Of a stretch of DNA of 64,000 nt, positions 8,086-16,513 are shown piece after piece. The notes under the pieces were generated by a model, which was not told where the DNA came from, made no database searches, and saw only the letters and a program-made list of their open reading frames with translations. Made by a program: the position numbers and the translations under genes. Source of the stretch: Isoptericola luteus (GTDB lineage Bacteria > Actinomycetota > Actinomycetes > Actinomycetales > Cellulomonadaceae). Each line of letters begins with the position of its first letter. Position 1 is the first letter of the stretch. Location: NCBI RefSeq assembly GCF_020297055.1, contig NZ_JAIXCQ010000002.1, positions 1 through 64,000 of the forward strand, written 5' to 3'.

Positions 8086-9678
8086 GTGAACGACGCGACC
8101 TCGACATCCACCGCCGCCAAGCTCGCCGACCTCGAGCGCCGTCGGGAGCTGGCCCACGCCACGGCCGAGGAGAACGCCCGCACCCGGCAGCACTCCCGCG
8201 GCAAGAAGACGGCGCGCGAGCGCATCGACGCCCTGCTCGACGAGGGCAGCTTCGTCGAGCTCGACGCGCTGGCCAAGCACCGCAGCCGCAACTTCGGCCT
8301 CGAGCGACGGCGCATCGACGGCGACGGAGTCGTCGTCGGGTACGGCACGGTCGACGGCCGCCAGGTGTGCGTGTTCAGCCAGGACTTCACGGTGTTCGGC
8401 GGCTCGCTGGGCGAGGTGCACGGCCAGAAGATCGCCAAGGTGCAGGACCTCGCCCTGCGCACCGGGGTGCCGATCATCGGCATCTCGGACGGCGGCGGCG
8501 CGCGGATCCAGGAGGGCGTCGCCGCGCTGACGCAGTTCGCGGAGATGTTCCGCCGCAACGTGGCCGCGTCCGGCGTGGTGCCGCAGATCTCCCTCATCCT
8601 CGGCCCGTCCGCGGGCGGCGCGGTCTACTCCCCCGCCCTGACGGACTTCATCGTCATGGCCGACGGCACGTCGAACATGTTCATCACCGGGCCCGACGTG
8701 ATCCGCACGGTCACCGGCGAGGACGTCGACTTCGAGACCCTCGGCGGCGGCCGCACCCACAACACGACGTCGGGCGTGGCCCACTACCTCGGCGCCGACG
8801 AGGACGACGCGATCGACTACGTGCGGCACCTGCTCGACTACCTGCCGCAGAACAACCTGGGCGACGCGCCGTCGTTCCCGCCCGAGGACGACCTGCCGCT
8901 GGAGGTCACGGCCGACGACGAGGCGCTCGACGTCATCGTCCCCGACAGCGACAACCAGCCGTACGACATGCGGGCCGTCGTGGAGGCCGTGCTCGACCCG
9001 GAGTCGTTCCTCGAGGTCCAGCCGCTGTTCGCGCCGAACGTGCTGGTCGGCTTCGGCCACGTCGAGGGCCAGTCGGTGGGCGTCGTGGCGAACCAGCCGC
9101 TGTCGATGGCGGGCACCCTCGACATCGACGCCGCCGAGAAGGCCGCCCGGTTCGTGCGCACGTGCGACGCGTTCAACATCCCGGTCCTGACGTTCGTCGA
9201 CGTGCCGGGCTTCCTGCCCGGCGTGGGCCAGGAGCACCAGGGCATCATCCGCCGCGGCGCCAAGCTCATCTACGCGTACGCCGAGGCGACCGTCCCCCTG
9301 GTCACGGTCATCACGCGCAAGGCGTACGGCGGCGCCTACATCGTCATGGGCTCCAAGCAGCTCGGCGCCGACGTCAACCTCGCCTGGCCGACCGCGCAGG
9401 TGGCGGTCATGGGCGCCGGCGGCGCCGTCAACATCCTCCAGCGCTCGGCGCTCAAGGAGGTCGCGGACTCCGGCGGTGACGTCGAGGCGGAGCGGCAGCG
9501 CCTGACCGACGAGTACACCGACGCGATCGTCAACCCGTGGGACGCGGCCGAGCGCGGGTACGTCGACGCCGTCATCCGCCCGTCGGAGACGCGCGTGCAG
9601 GTGGTGCGCGCGCTGCGGGCGCTGCGCACCAAGCGCGCGTCCCTGCCGCCCAAGAAGCACGGCAACATCCCCCTGTGA
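8086..9678 (+). CDS. accD: Acyl-CoA carboxylase beta (carboxyltransferase) subunit
   Basis: A 530-residue biotin-dependent carboxyltransferase of the propionyl-CoA carboxylase beta type. It moves carboxyl from carboxybiotin to acetyl- or propionyl-CoA, giving malonyl- or methylmalonyl-CoA. The family motifs are clear: [17 protein letters not shown] near 45, [13 protein letters not shown] with one oxyanion-hole glycine pair near 140, [16 protein letters not shown] near 175, and [21 protein letters not shown] and [16 protein letters not shown] in the C-terminal half. Length is normal for actinobacteria. GTG 8086 follows a TAGGGT hexamer. The order birA-accD-accE-maf-accA matches Rv3279c-Rv3285 of M. 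tuberculosis, where the complex is AccA3-AccD5-AccE5. Confidence 0.95.
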   Translation: MNDATSTSTAAKLADLERRRELAHATAEENARTRQHSRGKKTARERIDALLDEGSFVELDALAKHRSRNFGLERRRIDGDGVVVGYGTVDGRQVCVFSQDFTVFGGSLGEVHGQKIAKVQDLALRTGVPIIGISDGGGARIQEGVAALTQFAEMFRRNVAASGVVPQISLILGPSAGGAVYSPALTDFIVMADGTSNMFITGPDVIRTVTGEDVDFETLGGGRTHNTTSGVAHYLGADEDDAIDYVRHLLDYLPQNNLGDAPSFPPEDDLPLEVTADDEALDVIVPDSDNQPYDMRAVVEAVLDPESFLEVQPLFAPNVLVGFGHVEGQSVGVVANQPLSMAGTLDIDAAEKAARFVRTCDAFNIPVLTFVDVPGFLPGVGQEHQGIIRRGAKLIYAYAEATVPLVTVITRKAYGGAYIVMGSKQLGADVNLAWPTAQVAVMGAGGAVNILQRSALKEVADSGGDVEAERQRLTDEYTDAIVNPWDAAERGYVDAVIRPSETRVQVVRALRALRTKRASLPPKKHGNIPL

Positions 9679-9739
9679 CCCGCCGCCGGTCGACCGTGCC
9701 CTGCGTCGACAGGACCAGGAACCGAGAGAGAATGCCCGC

Positions 9740-10357
9740 ATGAGCCACGAGGACGCCACCCACGGACCGGCCCCGCTCGGGTCGGTCGACCCCGAGCCGA
9801 TGCACCGCGCCGTCGACGCGCTGGCCGCCGCGCTGCACGAGTACGTGACCACCGCGGTCGGCGTGCGCACGGAGTTCGGCGCGGCCGAGGCGGACGAGGA
9901 CCCCCGGGTGCTCGCGCTCGAGAACAGGGTCGGGCAGCTCAACGCCGCCGTCTTCGACTCGCTGCACGACTCGCTGGGCATGCACCCCGACCTCACGAGC
10001 TCGGTGTGGGAGCCGGAGGAGGACGAGGAGCCGGAGCACGCCCACGGCACGCCCGAGGGCGCGGTCCCGGCCGAGGTCTTCTACCTCGGTTTCGTGATCG
10101 CCGATCCTCCCGCCGGGGCGAGCATGACGCTCGACGGCGTCGTCGAGCTGCTCGACGAGGCCGGCACCGACGTCGCGCAGCGCCTCTTCGACGGGGGCTA
10201 CGAGGTCGCGGAGTGGGCCACGTCGCGCGGCGCAGCGGTCGACTTCGGCGACGACGACGAGCTGGACGACGACGAGCTGGACGACGACGAGCTGGACGAG
10301 GAGGTCGACGGCGGCGACGACGCGACCGACGACGGACCGCAGGGCGGCGACCGATGA
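9740..10357 (+). CDS. Hypothetical acidic protein, coupled to accE
   Basis: A 205-residue soluble protein that I do not recognise. Residues 15-150 look folded (PMHRAVDALAAALHEYVTTAV, VFYLGFVIADPPAGASMTLDG, VAQRLFDGGYEVAEWAT). The tail is strongly acidic and contains three copies of DDELD, encoded by three near-identical 15-base units at 10252-10299. The last codons overlap the accE start as ATGA, so translation is probably coupled. GAGAGA 8-10 bases before the ATG is a moderate ribosome site. Its position between the beta and epsilon genes suggests a link to the carboxylase, but no such role is known to me. Confidence 0.75.
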   Translation: MSHEDATHGPAPLGSVDPEPMHRAVDALAAALHEYVTTAVGVRTEFGAAEADEDPRVLALENRVGQLNAAVFDSLHDSLGMHPDLTSSVWEPEEDEEPEHAHGTPEGAVPAEVFYLGFVIADPPAGASMTLDGVVELLDEAGTDVAQRLFDGGYEVAEWATSRGAAVDFGDDDELDDDELDDDELDEEVDGGDDATDDGPQGGDR

Positions 10358-10596
10358 ACGACCAGGTCCGCGTGCTGCGCGGCTCCCCCGACGACGCCGA
10401 GGTCGCGGCGCTGGTCGCCGGGCTTGCGGCGGTGGCCGCCGCCGACGGGCTGCCGGACGACGTCGCGCCCGTCGAGGAGTGGACCAACCGTGCGCGCACG
10501 GTCCGCGGCAACGGCGCGGGCACGACGGCGAAGAGCTTCGGCGGCCGCTGGGGCCGCCACCACGCGGACGCCTGGCGCTGGAGCCTCCAGTCGTGA
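10354..10596 (+). CDS. accE: Acyl-CoA carboxylase epsilon subunit
   Basis: An 80-residue protein of the ACC_epsilon family (PF13822). It starts with the family signature VRVLRGSPDDAEVAALVAGL and ends with a basic, aromatic tail (GGRWGRHHADAWRWSLQS). In Streptomyces and Mycobacterium such subunits bridge and activate the alpha-beta carboxylase complex. The ATG overlaps the previous stop (ATGA) and its own stop overlaps the next start (GTGA), so it is the middle gene of a tightly coupled set. It is encoded apart from accD by one gene, which is less usual. Confidence 0.9.
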   Translation: MNDQVRVLRGSPDDAEVAALVAGLAAVAAADGLPDDVAPVEEWTNRARTVRGNGAGTTAKSFGGRWGRHHADAWRWSLQS

Positions 10597-11255
10597 GCGT
10601 ACTGTGGCAGCAGGTGGAGCACGCGGACGACGTCGAGGCGCCGCTGGAGGCCCTTCCGCAGGCCGACCCGCCGGGATGGGTGCGCCGCTGGCTGTGGGCG
10701 CCCGCGCTCGGGGTCGCGCTCGCGCTGTACGTGGTGCGACGCCAGCTCGAGAACCCGTCGGGCGAGCTGGAGCTCTGGCTGTTCATGGGCATGCTCGCGG
10801 CGGCGATGGTCGGGGCGGTCGCGTGCCTCGTCCGGTACCGCGACGACCAGCGCCGTGGCACCGAGCAGGCCGCGGCCCGGGCGTTCGACGCCGGCGCACG
10901 CTCCGTCACCGGGTCCGTGCTCGTCCGTGAGCGGGCGACCTCGAGCGGCCGGCTGCTGAGCGGCCTGCTCTCCTACCCGACCGACGACGGCACCGCGGAG
11001 CAGACCTGGTCCGCGATGCTGCCGGCCCGGTCCGCGGACGAGCAGCCGGGCGAGCAGTCGGGCGAGCGGTCGGGCGAGCGGTCCGACGACGAGACGGCCG
11101 GCGAGGACCGGGACGGCGCTACCGCCCGCGTGCCGCTGCCGCCGCGCGACGGCGACCCGGTCGCGGTGTGGTGGGCGCCGGGCACGGACGTCGTCGTGGC
11201 CCGGTACCACCGCGGCTGGGCGGAGTCGGTCCGCCGCCGCACGCGGGGGCGCTGA
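10593..11255 (+). CDS. Hypothetical membrane protein
   Basis: A 220-residue protein that I do not recognise. Two membrane segments follow a short acidic N terminus (LWAPALGVALALYVV at about 30-44, and LWLFMGMLAAAMVGAVACLV at about 57-76). The rest is cytosolic or external: a conserved-looking stretch GARSVTGSVLVRERATSSGRLL, a Glu/Ser/Gly-rich linker with repeated SGERSGERSDD, and a beta-rich end (DPVAVWWAPGTDVVVARYHRGW). The GTG overlaps the accE stop as GTGA. Genomic position suggests cotranscription with accE only. Confidence 0.75.
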   Translation: MSVLWQQVEHADDVEAPLEALPQADPPGWVRRWLWAPALGVALALYVVRRQLENPSGELELWLFMGMLAAAMVGAVACLVRYRDDQRRGTEQAAARAFDAGARSVTGSVLVRERATSSGRLLSGLLSYPTDDGTAEQTWSAMLPARSADEQPGEQSGERSGERSDDETAGEDRDGATARVPLPPRDGDPVAVWWAPGTDVVVARYHRGWAESVRRRTRGR

Positions 11256-11289
11256 GGCGGACGCAGGGCGGGGCCCAGGGCCCGGGCGG

Positions 11290-12465
11290 TCAGGGTGCCG
11301 CGCGCCCCGCGGCGAACAGGCGGCAGACGTGCGCTGCCGTGCTCTCGAGCTCCGTCAGGGCGTCGCGGGAGAGCTCGGCGAGCGACCGCGGGCCGGGTGC
11401 CAGGGAGAACGCCGCGGTGATGCCCGCCTCCGCGACCTGGCCGGGCGTGAGCTCCACACCGCCCGCGACGACCACGACGGCCGCACGACCAGCCACCAGC
11501 CGCACCACGGTGTCGACGACCTTGCCGTGCAGCGACTGCTCGTCGAGACGCCCCTCCCCCGTGAGCACGAGGTCGGCGTCCGCGAGCGCCCCCGGGAGGC
11601 CGACCGCCTCGGCGACGAGCGTGCCCCCGGGCACCAGCTCGGCCCCGAGCGCCGCCGACAGCCCCACCGGCAGCCCCCCGGACGCGCCCGCGCCGGGCAG
11701 GTCGCGCGCGTCGTGACCGGTCGCCGCGGCGAGCGCGTCGGCCAGGCGGGCGAGGCCCTCGTCGAGGGCCGCCACGTCCTGGGGCGTCGCCCCCTTCTGC
11801 GGGCCGAAGACGGCGGCCGCGCCCCGCGGCCCGAGCAGCGGGTTGTCGACGTCGCACGCGATGCGCCAGCGCAGGGCGCGGGCGCGCAGGTCGAGGCCCG
11901 TCAGGTCGACGTCCGCCAGGGACCTCAGCCCGCCGCCGCCCGGGGTCACCCGAGCACCCGCGGCGTCGACGAACCGTGCGCCGAGGGCGCCCAGCAGGCC
12001 GGCACCGCCGTCGGTCGTCGCCGACCCGCCCACGAAGAGGACGACCTCCTGCGCCCCGGGCACCGCGTCGAGCGCCGCGAGCACGACCGCGCCCACCCCG
12101 CGGCTGGTGGCGTCGAGGGGGCGCAACGGCACGTCGGACACCTGCGGCAGGCCGTTGGCCTCCGCCGCCTCGACCGCGAGTGTCCGCCCGTCGGGCGAGA
12201 CCCCGTACCGCGCCGTGGTCGGCCTGCCCAGTGCGTCGGTGGTCGCGCAGGTGCGCGCGCCGGTGCCCCACGCCCCGAGGATCGCGTCGAGCGTGCCCTC
12301 CCCGCCGTCCGCGAACGGCACGGCCCGTACCCGCGCGGCGTCGCCGAGGGCCGCGCGGGCGCCGGCTGCGAGCGCCGTCGCCACCTCGGCGGCCGTGGCG
12401 CTGCCCTTGAACGAGTCGGGGGCGACGACGACGCGCAGCGCGCGCCGGTCGGGGGCGGGGTCCAT
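11290..12465 (-). CDS. Glycerate kinase (GlxK/GarK family)
   Basis: A 391-residue kinase that phosphorylates D-glycerate, feeding glycolate or glyoxylate breakdown into glycolysis. Family motifs are visible: VVVAPDSFKGSATAAEVATAL at the start, VPFADGGEGTLDAI near 48, GGSATTDGGAGLL near 140, FGPQKGATPQDV near 232, and DLVLTGEGRLDEQSLHGKVV near 300. No Shine-Dalgarno site precedes ATG 12465; upstream in-frame starts add only low-complexity sequence. It is convergent with the membrane protein gene at 10593 and divergent from the DUF6458 gene. It has no linked glyoxylate genes, so the pathway is inferred from the family. Confidence 0.92.
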   Translation of the reverse strand: MDPAPDRRALRVVVAPDSFKGSATAAEVATALAAGARAALGDAARVRAVPFADGGEGTLDAILGAWGTGARTCATTDALGRPTTARYGVSPDGRTLAVEAAEANGLPQVSDVPLRPLDATSRGVGAVVLAALDAVPGAQEVVLFVGGSATTDGGAGLLGALGARFVDAAGARVTPGGGGLRSLADVDLTGLDLRARALRWRIACDVDNPLLGPRGAAAVFGPQKGATPQDVAALDEGLARLADALAAATGHDARDLPGAGASGGLPVGLSAALGAELVPGGTLVAEAVGLPGALADADLVLTGEGRLDEQSLHGKVVDTVVRLVAGRAAVVVVAGGVELTPGQVAEAGITAAFSLAPGPRSLAELSRDALTELESTAAHVCRLFAAGRAAP

Positions 12466-12579
12466 CACGTCGTCGTGCACGAGGACCGAGGCTAGCTCCT
12501 CCGCCGCTCCCGGACACGACCGTCTCGGCAGCGCGTCCACGTGCGAGGAAGCACGCGGCTCGACATGATCGGGGCGACG

Positions 12580-12597
12580 GGTACCGACCTCGGTACC
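12580..12597. promoter_or_regulatory. 18-bp operator-like palindrome
   Basis: GGTACCGACCTCGGTACC is a perfect inverted repeat (8-bp arms, 2-bp centre) 19 bases before the start of the DUF6458 gene and within the divergent region shared with glycerate kinase. It has the size of a dimeric regulator site. Confidence 0.4.
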
Positions 12598-12616
12598 TGG
12601 GAACGGAGGCACGCTC

Positions 12617-12838
12617 ATGGGAATCGGAAGCGGCATCTTCCTCATCGTCGTCGGCGCCATCCTCGCGTTCGCGATCTCTCCCGACACGTGGGAGGTCGTG
12701 AACCTGAACGTGGTCGGCTACATCTGCATCGCTGCCGGCGTGCTCGCCCTCATCCTCGGTCTGGTCCAGAACCGCCAGCGCGCACACACCAGCCACCGCG
12801 TCGAGCGGTACGACGACCGCACACCGCCGCCCGTCTGA
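12617..12838 (+). CDS. Small two-helix membrane protein, DUF6458 family
   Basis: A 73-residue protein with two membrane helices, IFLIVVGAILAFAI (7-20) and VGYICIAAGVLALILGLV (33-50), joined by the short loop SPDTWEVVNLN, and a charged tail. The opening MGIGSGIFLIVVGAILAFA is characteristic of DUF6458, a family common in actinobacteria with no known function. GGAGG lies 9 bases before the ATG. It is alone on its strand before the DUF885 gene. Confidence 0.85.
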   Translation: MGIGSGIFLIVVGAILAFAISPDTWEVVNLNVVGYICIAAGVLALILGLVQNRQRAHTSHRVERYDDRTPPPV

Positions 12839-12873
12839 CGGGGCCGTGGGGCAGGCGGGCCGGCCGACACGGG

Positions 12874-12920
12874 CGGTGCGCGGGACCCGGCGGTGCGCGG
12901 GACCCGGCGGTGCGCGGGAC
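12874..12920. repeat. 17-bp tandem repeat before DUF885 gene
   Basis: Nearly three copies of a 17-base unit beginning CGGTGCGCGGGACCCGG run up to the first base of the TAGGCT hexamer at 12921. The last copy is truncated where the promoter begins. Confidence 0.85.
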
Positions 12921-12926
12921 TAGGCT
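12921..12926 (+). promoter_or_regulatory. TAGGCT -10 hexamer of DUF885 gene
   Basis: TAGGCT ends 7 bases before GTG 12934, giving a leaderless-type arrangement without a Shine-Dalgarno site. Confidence 0.55.
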
Positions 12927-12933
12927 GCGGCGT

Positions 12934-14688
12934 GTGACTGCGCACACCACCTCGAACGATCCCGCCTCGTCTCGCACGCCGTCCGCGATCGACGCCGTGG
13001 CCGACGCCTACGTCCAGCGCGTCGCCGAGCTGGACCCGCTCACGGCCACCGCGATCGGCGTCCCGGGCCACGACCACGCCATGACGGACCTGTCGCCCGC
13101 GGGGCACGAGGCGCGGGCGTCCGCCGACCGCGCGGTGCTGCGCGAGCTCGACACCCTGGAGCGCGACGGGCGCCACGAGTTCGACGGGATCGACCGCGTC
13201 ACCCTGGCGGCCATGCGCGAGCGTCTCGGCCTCCAGCTCGAGCTGCACGACTCCGGAGAGCCGCTGGCGAGCCTCAACAACATCGCATCGCCGGTGCAGG
13301 AGCTCCGCGACGTCTTCGACGTCATGCCCACCGGCACCACCGAGGCCTGGGAGAACATCGCGTCGCGCCTCACGGGCATCCCGGAGGCGATCGAGGGGTA
13401 TGTCGCCTCGCTGTCCGAGGCCGCGCGCCGCGGCCAGGTCGCCGCGGTCCGCCAGGTCCGCGAGGGCATCGCGCAGTCGCGTGAGCTCGCCGGGGACGAC
13501 TCGTTCTTCCGCGAGCTGATCCGTGGCCCCGAGGTCGACTCGGTGCTCGACGAGTCGGGCGCCTGCAGCCTGATCCGCGCCGAGCTGGAGCGCGGCGCCG
13601 ACGCCGCGCGCGCGTCCTACGCCCGGCTCGCGACCTTCCTGGAGCGCGACCTCGCGCCCCGCGCCCCCGAGCGCGACGCCGTCGGGCGGGACAGGTACGC
13701 GCTGTTCTCCCGGGAGTTCCTGGGCGCCCAGGTCGACCTCGACGAGACGTACGAGTGGGGCCTCGACGAGCTGGCGCGAGTGGTCGCCGAGCAGGAGGCC
13801 GTGGCCCGCGAGATCGCCGGCCCGGGCGCGAGCGTCGCGGACGCGGTGGCGGCGCTCGACGCCGACCCCGCCCGCACCCTGCACGGCACGGACGCCCTGC
13901 GGCGGTGGATGCAGGAGACGGCCGACGCCGCCATCGAGGACCTTGCGGGCACCCACTTCGACATCGAGGGCCCGGTGCGCACCATCGAGTGCCGCATCGC
14001 CCCGACGCAGACCGGCGGCATCTACTACACCCCGCCGAGCGACGACTTCTCCCGGCCGGGGCGCATGTGGTGGTCCGTGCCCGCCGACGTCACGGAGTTC
14101 AACACCTGGCGCGAGAAGACGACCGTCTTCCACGAGGGCGTGCCCGGCCACCATCTGCAGTGCGCGGCCACCGTGCAGGCCCGCGACACCCTGAACTCGT
14201 GGCGGCGCCTGATGTGCTGGGTGTCGGGGCACGGCGAGGGCTGGGCCCTGTACGCCGAGCGGCTGATGGCCGACCTGGGCCACCTCGACGACGCCGGCGA
14301 CCGGTTCGGCATGCTCGACGCGCAGCGGATGCGCGCGGCGCGCGTCGTGCTCGACATCGGCGTGCACCTGGGCAAGCGGGCACCTGAGCAGTGGGGCGGA
14401 GGCGTCTGGGACGCCGACAAGGCGTGGCCGTTCCTGCTGGCCAACGTCAACATGCCGGAGGCGTTCGTGCGGTTCGAGCTGAACCGCTACCTCGGCTGGC
14501 CCGGCCAGGCACCGTCGTACAAGGTGGGCCAGCGGCTGTGGGAGCAGGCCCGCGACGAGGCCCGCGCGGCGGCCACCGCCCGAGGCGAGGACTTCGACCT
14601 CAAGGCGTTCCACGCTCGCGCCCTCGGGCTGGGCTCCGTCGGTCTCGACGTGCTCCGCTCCGCGCTGCGCGACGACCCGCGCGCCTGA
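12934..14688 (+). CDS. DUF885 family peptidase-like protein
   Basis: A 584-residue cytosolic protein of the DUF885 family, distantly related to zinc peptidases. The likely metal centre is FHEGVPGHHLQ near residue 398, with a second ligand region in SGHGEGWALYAERLM near 430, both conserved in the family. Another family block is TGGIYYTPPSDDFSRPG near 358. No signal peptide is present. GTG 12934 fits the leaderless hexamer; upstream frame is low-complexity Arg/Gly sequence. The next gene starts 6 bases after the stop, so they form a two-gene unit. The substrate is not known. Confidence 0.88.
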   Translation: MTAHTTSNDPASSRTPSAIDAVADAYVQRVAELDPLTATAIGVPGHDHAMTDLSPAGHEARASADRAVLRELDTLERDGRHEFDGIDRVTLAAMRERLGLQLELHDSGEPLASLNNIASPVQELRDVFDVMPTGTTEAWENIASRLTGIPEAIEGYVASLSEAARRGQVAAVRQVREGIAQSRELAGDDSFFRELIRGPEVDSVLDESGACSLIRAELERGADAARASYARLATFLERDLAPRAPERDAVGRDRYALFSREFLGAQVDLDETYEWGLDELARVVAEQEAVAREIAGPGASVADAVAALDADPARTLHGTDALRRWMQETADAAIEDLAGTHFDIEGPVRTIECRIAPTQTGGIYYTPPSDDFSRPGRMWWSVPADVTEFNTWREKTTVFHEGVPGHHLQCAATVQARDTLNSWRRLMCWVSGHGEGWALYAERLMADLGHLDDAGDRFGMLDAQRMRAARVVLDIGVHLGKRAPEQWGGGVWDADKAWPFLLANVNMPEAFVRFELNRYLGWPGQAPSYKVGQRLWEQARDEARAAATARGEDFDLKAFHARALGLGSVGLDVLRSALRDDPRA

Positions 14689-14694
14689 GGACCC

Positions 14695-15615
14695 GTGTCA
14701 GGGATCCTCACCGGCTTCGCCATCATCGGCGTGGTCATGGCGGTGGGCTACCTCGCGGCGCGGCTGCGCCTCGGGGGGCCGGACGCCCAGACCGCGCTGA
14801 ACCGGATCGGCTTCTTCGTCGCCAGTCCCGCGCTGCTGTTCACGGTGATCGCCCGCGCCGACGTCGCCGAGCTGTTCCAGGCCCCGTTGCTGGTGCAGGC
14901 CGCGGCGGCGCTCGGGTGCGCGGCGATCTTCGTCGTGGCCAACGTGCTGTGGCTCCGGCGCCCCATGGCGGAGGCCACCGTGGGCGCGGCGGCGTCCGGG
15001 TACGTCAACGCGAACAACATCGGCCTGCCCGTCGCCGTGTACGTGCTCGACGACGCCACCGCGGTCGTGCCGGTCATCCTGCTGCAGCTGCTGGTGCTCG
15101 CGCCGGTCACGCTGCTCGTGCTCGACGCCCGGACGTCGGGCCGGGTCTCGCTCGGGTTCGTGCTGAGCCAGCCCGTGCGCAACCCCATCATCCTGGGGTC
15201 GCTCGCCGGCGCTGTCGTCTCCGTCACGGGCTGGACGGTGCCCGACGTCGTCCTCGCCCCCCTCGAGATCCTCGGCGGCGGCGCGATCCCGATGATCCTG
15301 CTCGCGTTCGGCATGTCGCTGCACGGATCGCGGCCGCTCGCGCCCGGGGACGGCCGCAGCGCGATCCTCGTGGCGTCGGCGCTCAAGTCCGTGGTGATGC
15401 CCGCCCTCGCCTTCGTCCTGGCCCGGTACGCCTTCGAGCTCGACCAGGCCACGGTCGTCGCCGCGGTGACGCTCGCCGCGCTGCCCACCGCCCAGAACAT
15501 CTACAACTACGCCGCACGGTTCCGCACCGGCGAGGTGCTGGCGCGCGACACCGTCCTCGTCACGACCGTCCTCTCGCCGGTCGTGCTCGTCGTGGCCACG
15601 GTGCTGCTGCACTGA
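14695..15615 (+). CDS. AEC family transporter
   Basis: A 306-residue protein of the auxin-efflux-carrier family with ten predicted membrane helices in two repeats of five. The N-terminal block GILTGFAIIGVVMAVGYLAARL and the mid-helix segment ASGYVNANNIGLPVAVYVL, with its conserved Asn-Asn, are typical. Bacterial members move organic acids such as malate or malonate, but the substrate here cannot be read from sequence. GAGGA lies 5 bases before the GTG, and the gene follows the DUF885 stop closely, so it is probably cotranscribed. Confidence 0.85.
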   Translation: MSGILTGFAIIGVVMAVGYLAARLRLGGPDAQTALNRIGFFVASPALLFTVIARADVAELFQAPLLVQAAAALGCAAIFVVANVLWLRRPMAEATVGAAASGYVNANNIGLPVAVYVLDDATAVVPVILLQLLVLAPVTLLVLDARTSGRVSLGFVLSQPVRNPIILGSLAGAVVSVTGWTVPDVVLAPLEILGGGAIPMILLAFGMSLHGSRPLAPGDGRSAILVASALKSVVMPALAFVLARYAFELDQATVVAAVTLAALPTAQNIYNYAARFRTGEVLARDTVLVTTVLSPVVLVVATVLLH

Positions 15616-15620
15616 GGAGG

Positions 15621-15626
15621 TAGCGT
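15621..15626 (+). promoter_or_regulatory. TAGCGT -10 hexamer of maf
   Basis: TAGCGT ends 6 bases before GTG 15633. An AGGAGG just upstream at 15615-15620 is too far from the GTG (12 bases) to be the main ribosome site, so a leaderless start is possible alongside readthrough from the AEC gene. Confidence 0.4.
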
Positions 15627-15632
15627 GCAGCC

Positions 15633-16325
15633 GTGCCCACCGACGCCCTTCCCCCGTCAGCCGTCACGCCTGCCGCGACGCCCGTCCCGCTCGTCCTCGC
15701 CTCCAGGTCGCCCGCCCGCCTCGCGACGCTCGCCGCCGCCGGCGTGACCCCGGCCGTGGTGGTCTCCGGCGTCGACGAGCCCGCGGTCCTCGCCGCCGCC
15801 CGGGAGCGGTTCGGCACCCTCGAGCCCGCCGACGCCGTGCTCGTCCTGGCGCAGGCCAAGGCGGAGGACGTGGCCCGCCAGGTGGAGGAGACGACGTCGG
15901 CGCTCGTGGTGGGCTGCGACTCGATGCTCGAGCTGGACGGCGAGGTCCTGGGCAGGCCCGCCGACGCCGCCGAGGCACGCGCCCGCTGGCGGGCCATGCG
16001 CGGCCGGGCCGGGGTGCTGCACAGCGGCCACTGGGTCGTGGACGTCCGCGACGCGGGCGACGGCGGGACCGGGGCGACCCTCGGCGCGACGTCGTCGACC
16101 ACCGTGCACTTCGCCGACGTCGACGACGCGGAGATCGACGCGTACGTCGCCACCGGCGAGCCGCTGCAGGTGGCCGGCGCGTTCACGATCGACGGCCTCG
16201 GCGGCCCGTTCGTCGAGCGGGTCGAGGGCGACCACCACGGCGTGGTGGGGCTGAGCCTGCCGCTGCTGCGCGAGTTGCTCGCCGAGATCGACGTCCCCTG
16301 GCGTACCCTGCGCTCCGGGGGCTGA
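15633..16325 (+). CDS. maf: Maf family nucleoside triphosphate pyrophosphatase
   Basis: A 230-residue enzyme of the Maf/HAM1-fold family that hydrolyses non-canonical or modified NTPs to NMPs. LASRSPARLATLAAAGV near the N terminus is the substrate-loop signature, VVGCDSMLELDGEVLGRP holds the catalytic acid region, and EPLQVAGAFTIDGLGGPFVERVEGD is the C-terminal family block. Length is slightly above the usual 200 because of an N-terminal extension and an insert near 130-150. The maf position between carboxylase beta/epsilon and alpha genes is conserved in mycobacteria. Confidence 0.92.
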   Translation: MPTDALPPSAVTPAATPVPLVLASRSPARLATLAAAGVTPAVVVSGVDEPAVLAAARERFGTLEPADAVLVLAQAKAEDVARQVEETTSALVVGCDSMLELDGEVLGRPADAAEARARWRAMRGRAGVLHSGHWVVDVRDAGDGGTGATLGATSSTTVHFADVDDAEIDAYVATGEPLQVAGAFTIDGLGGPFVERVEGDHHGVVGLSLPLLRELLAEIDVPWRTLRSGG

Positions 16326-16348
16326 ACAGGTCGGGACCCGCGGGTCGA

Positions 16349-16387
16349 GCCTGTCGAAACCACCAACGCCTGGTGGCTTCGGCAGGC
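16349..16387. terminator. Imperfect long hairpin after maf
   Basis: GCCTGTCGAAACCACCA pairs with TGGTGGCTTCGGCAGGC across a 5-base loop; 15 of 17 positions are Watson-Crick and the others are G-T. The element contains the GTTTCGACAGGC motif that I recall as a common intergenic repeat in related actinobacteria. It likely ends maf transcription. Confidence 0.6.
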
Positions 16388-16502
16388 CTCATGCGCAGAG
16401 TCCATGTCGGAAACCTCCAAACGCTCCGGAGCGTCGTTGGCACCCGGCACAGACTTCCCCGACGGGCAGCGCGCGGGTGCGGGAGCACGTGGGCGCGCGC
16501 GT

Positions 16503-16508
16503 TACCGT
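16503..16508 (+). promoter_or_regulatory. TACCGT -10 hexamer of carboxylase alpha gene
   Basis: TACCGT ends 5 bases before GTG 16514, with no Shine-Dalgarno site, again a leaderless-type arrangement. Confidence 0.45.
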
Positions 16509-16513
16509 GAGCC

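Noticed and set aside
11256-11289. Possible terminator between the membrane protein and glycerate kinase genes
   Set aside because: The GGGCCC-rich sequence offers several short alternative stems but no single convincing one.
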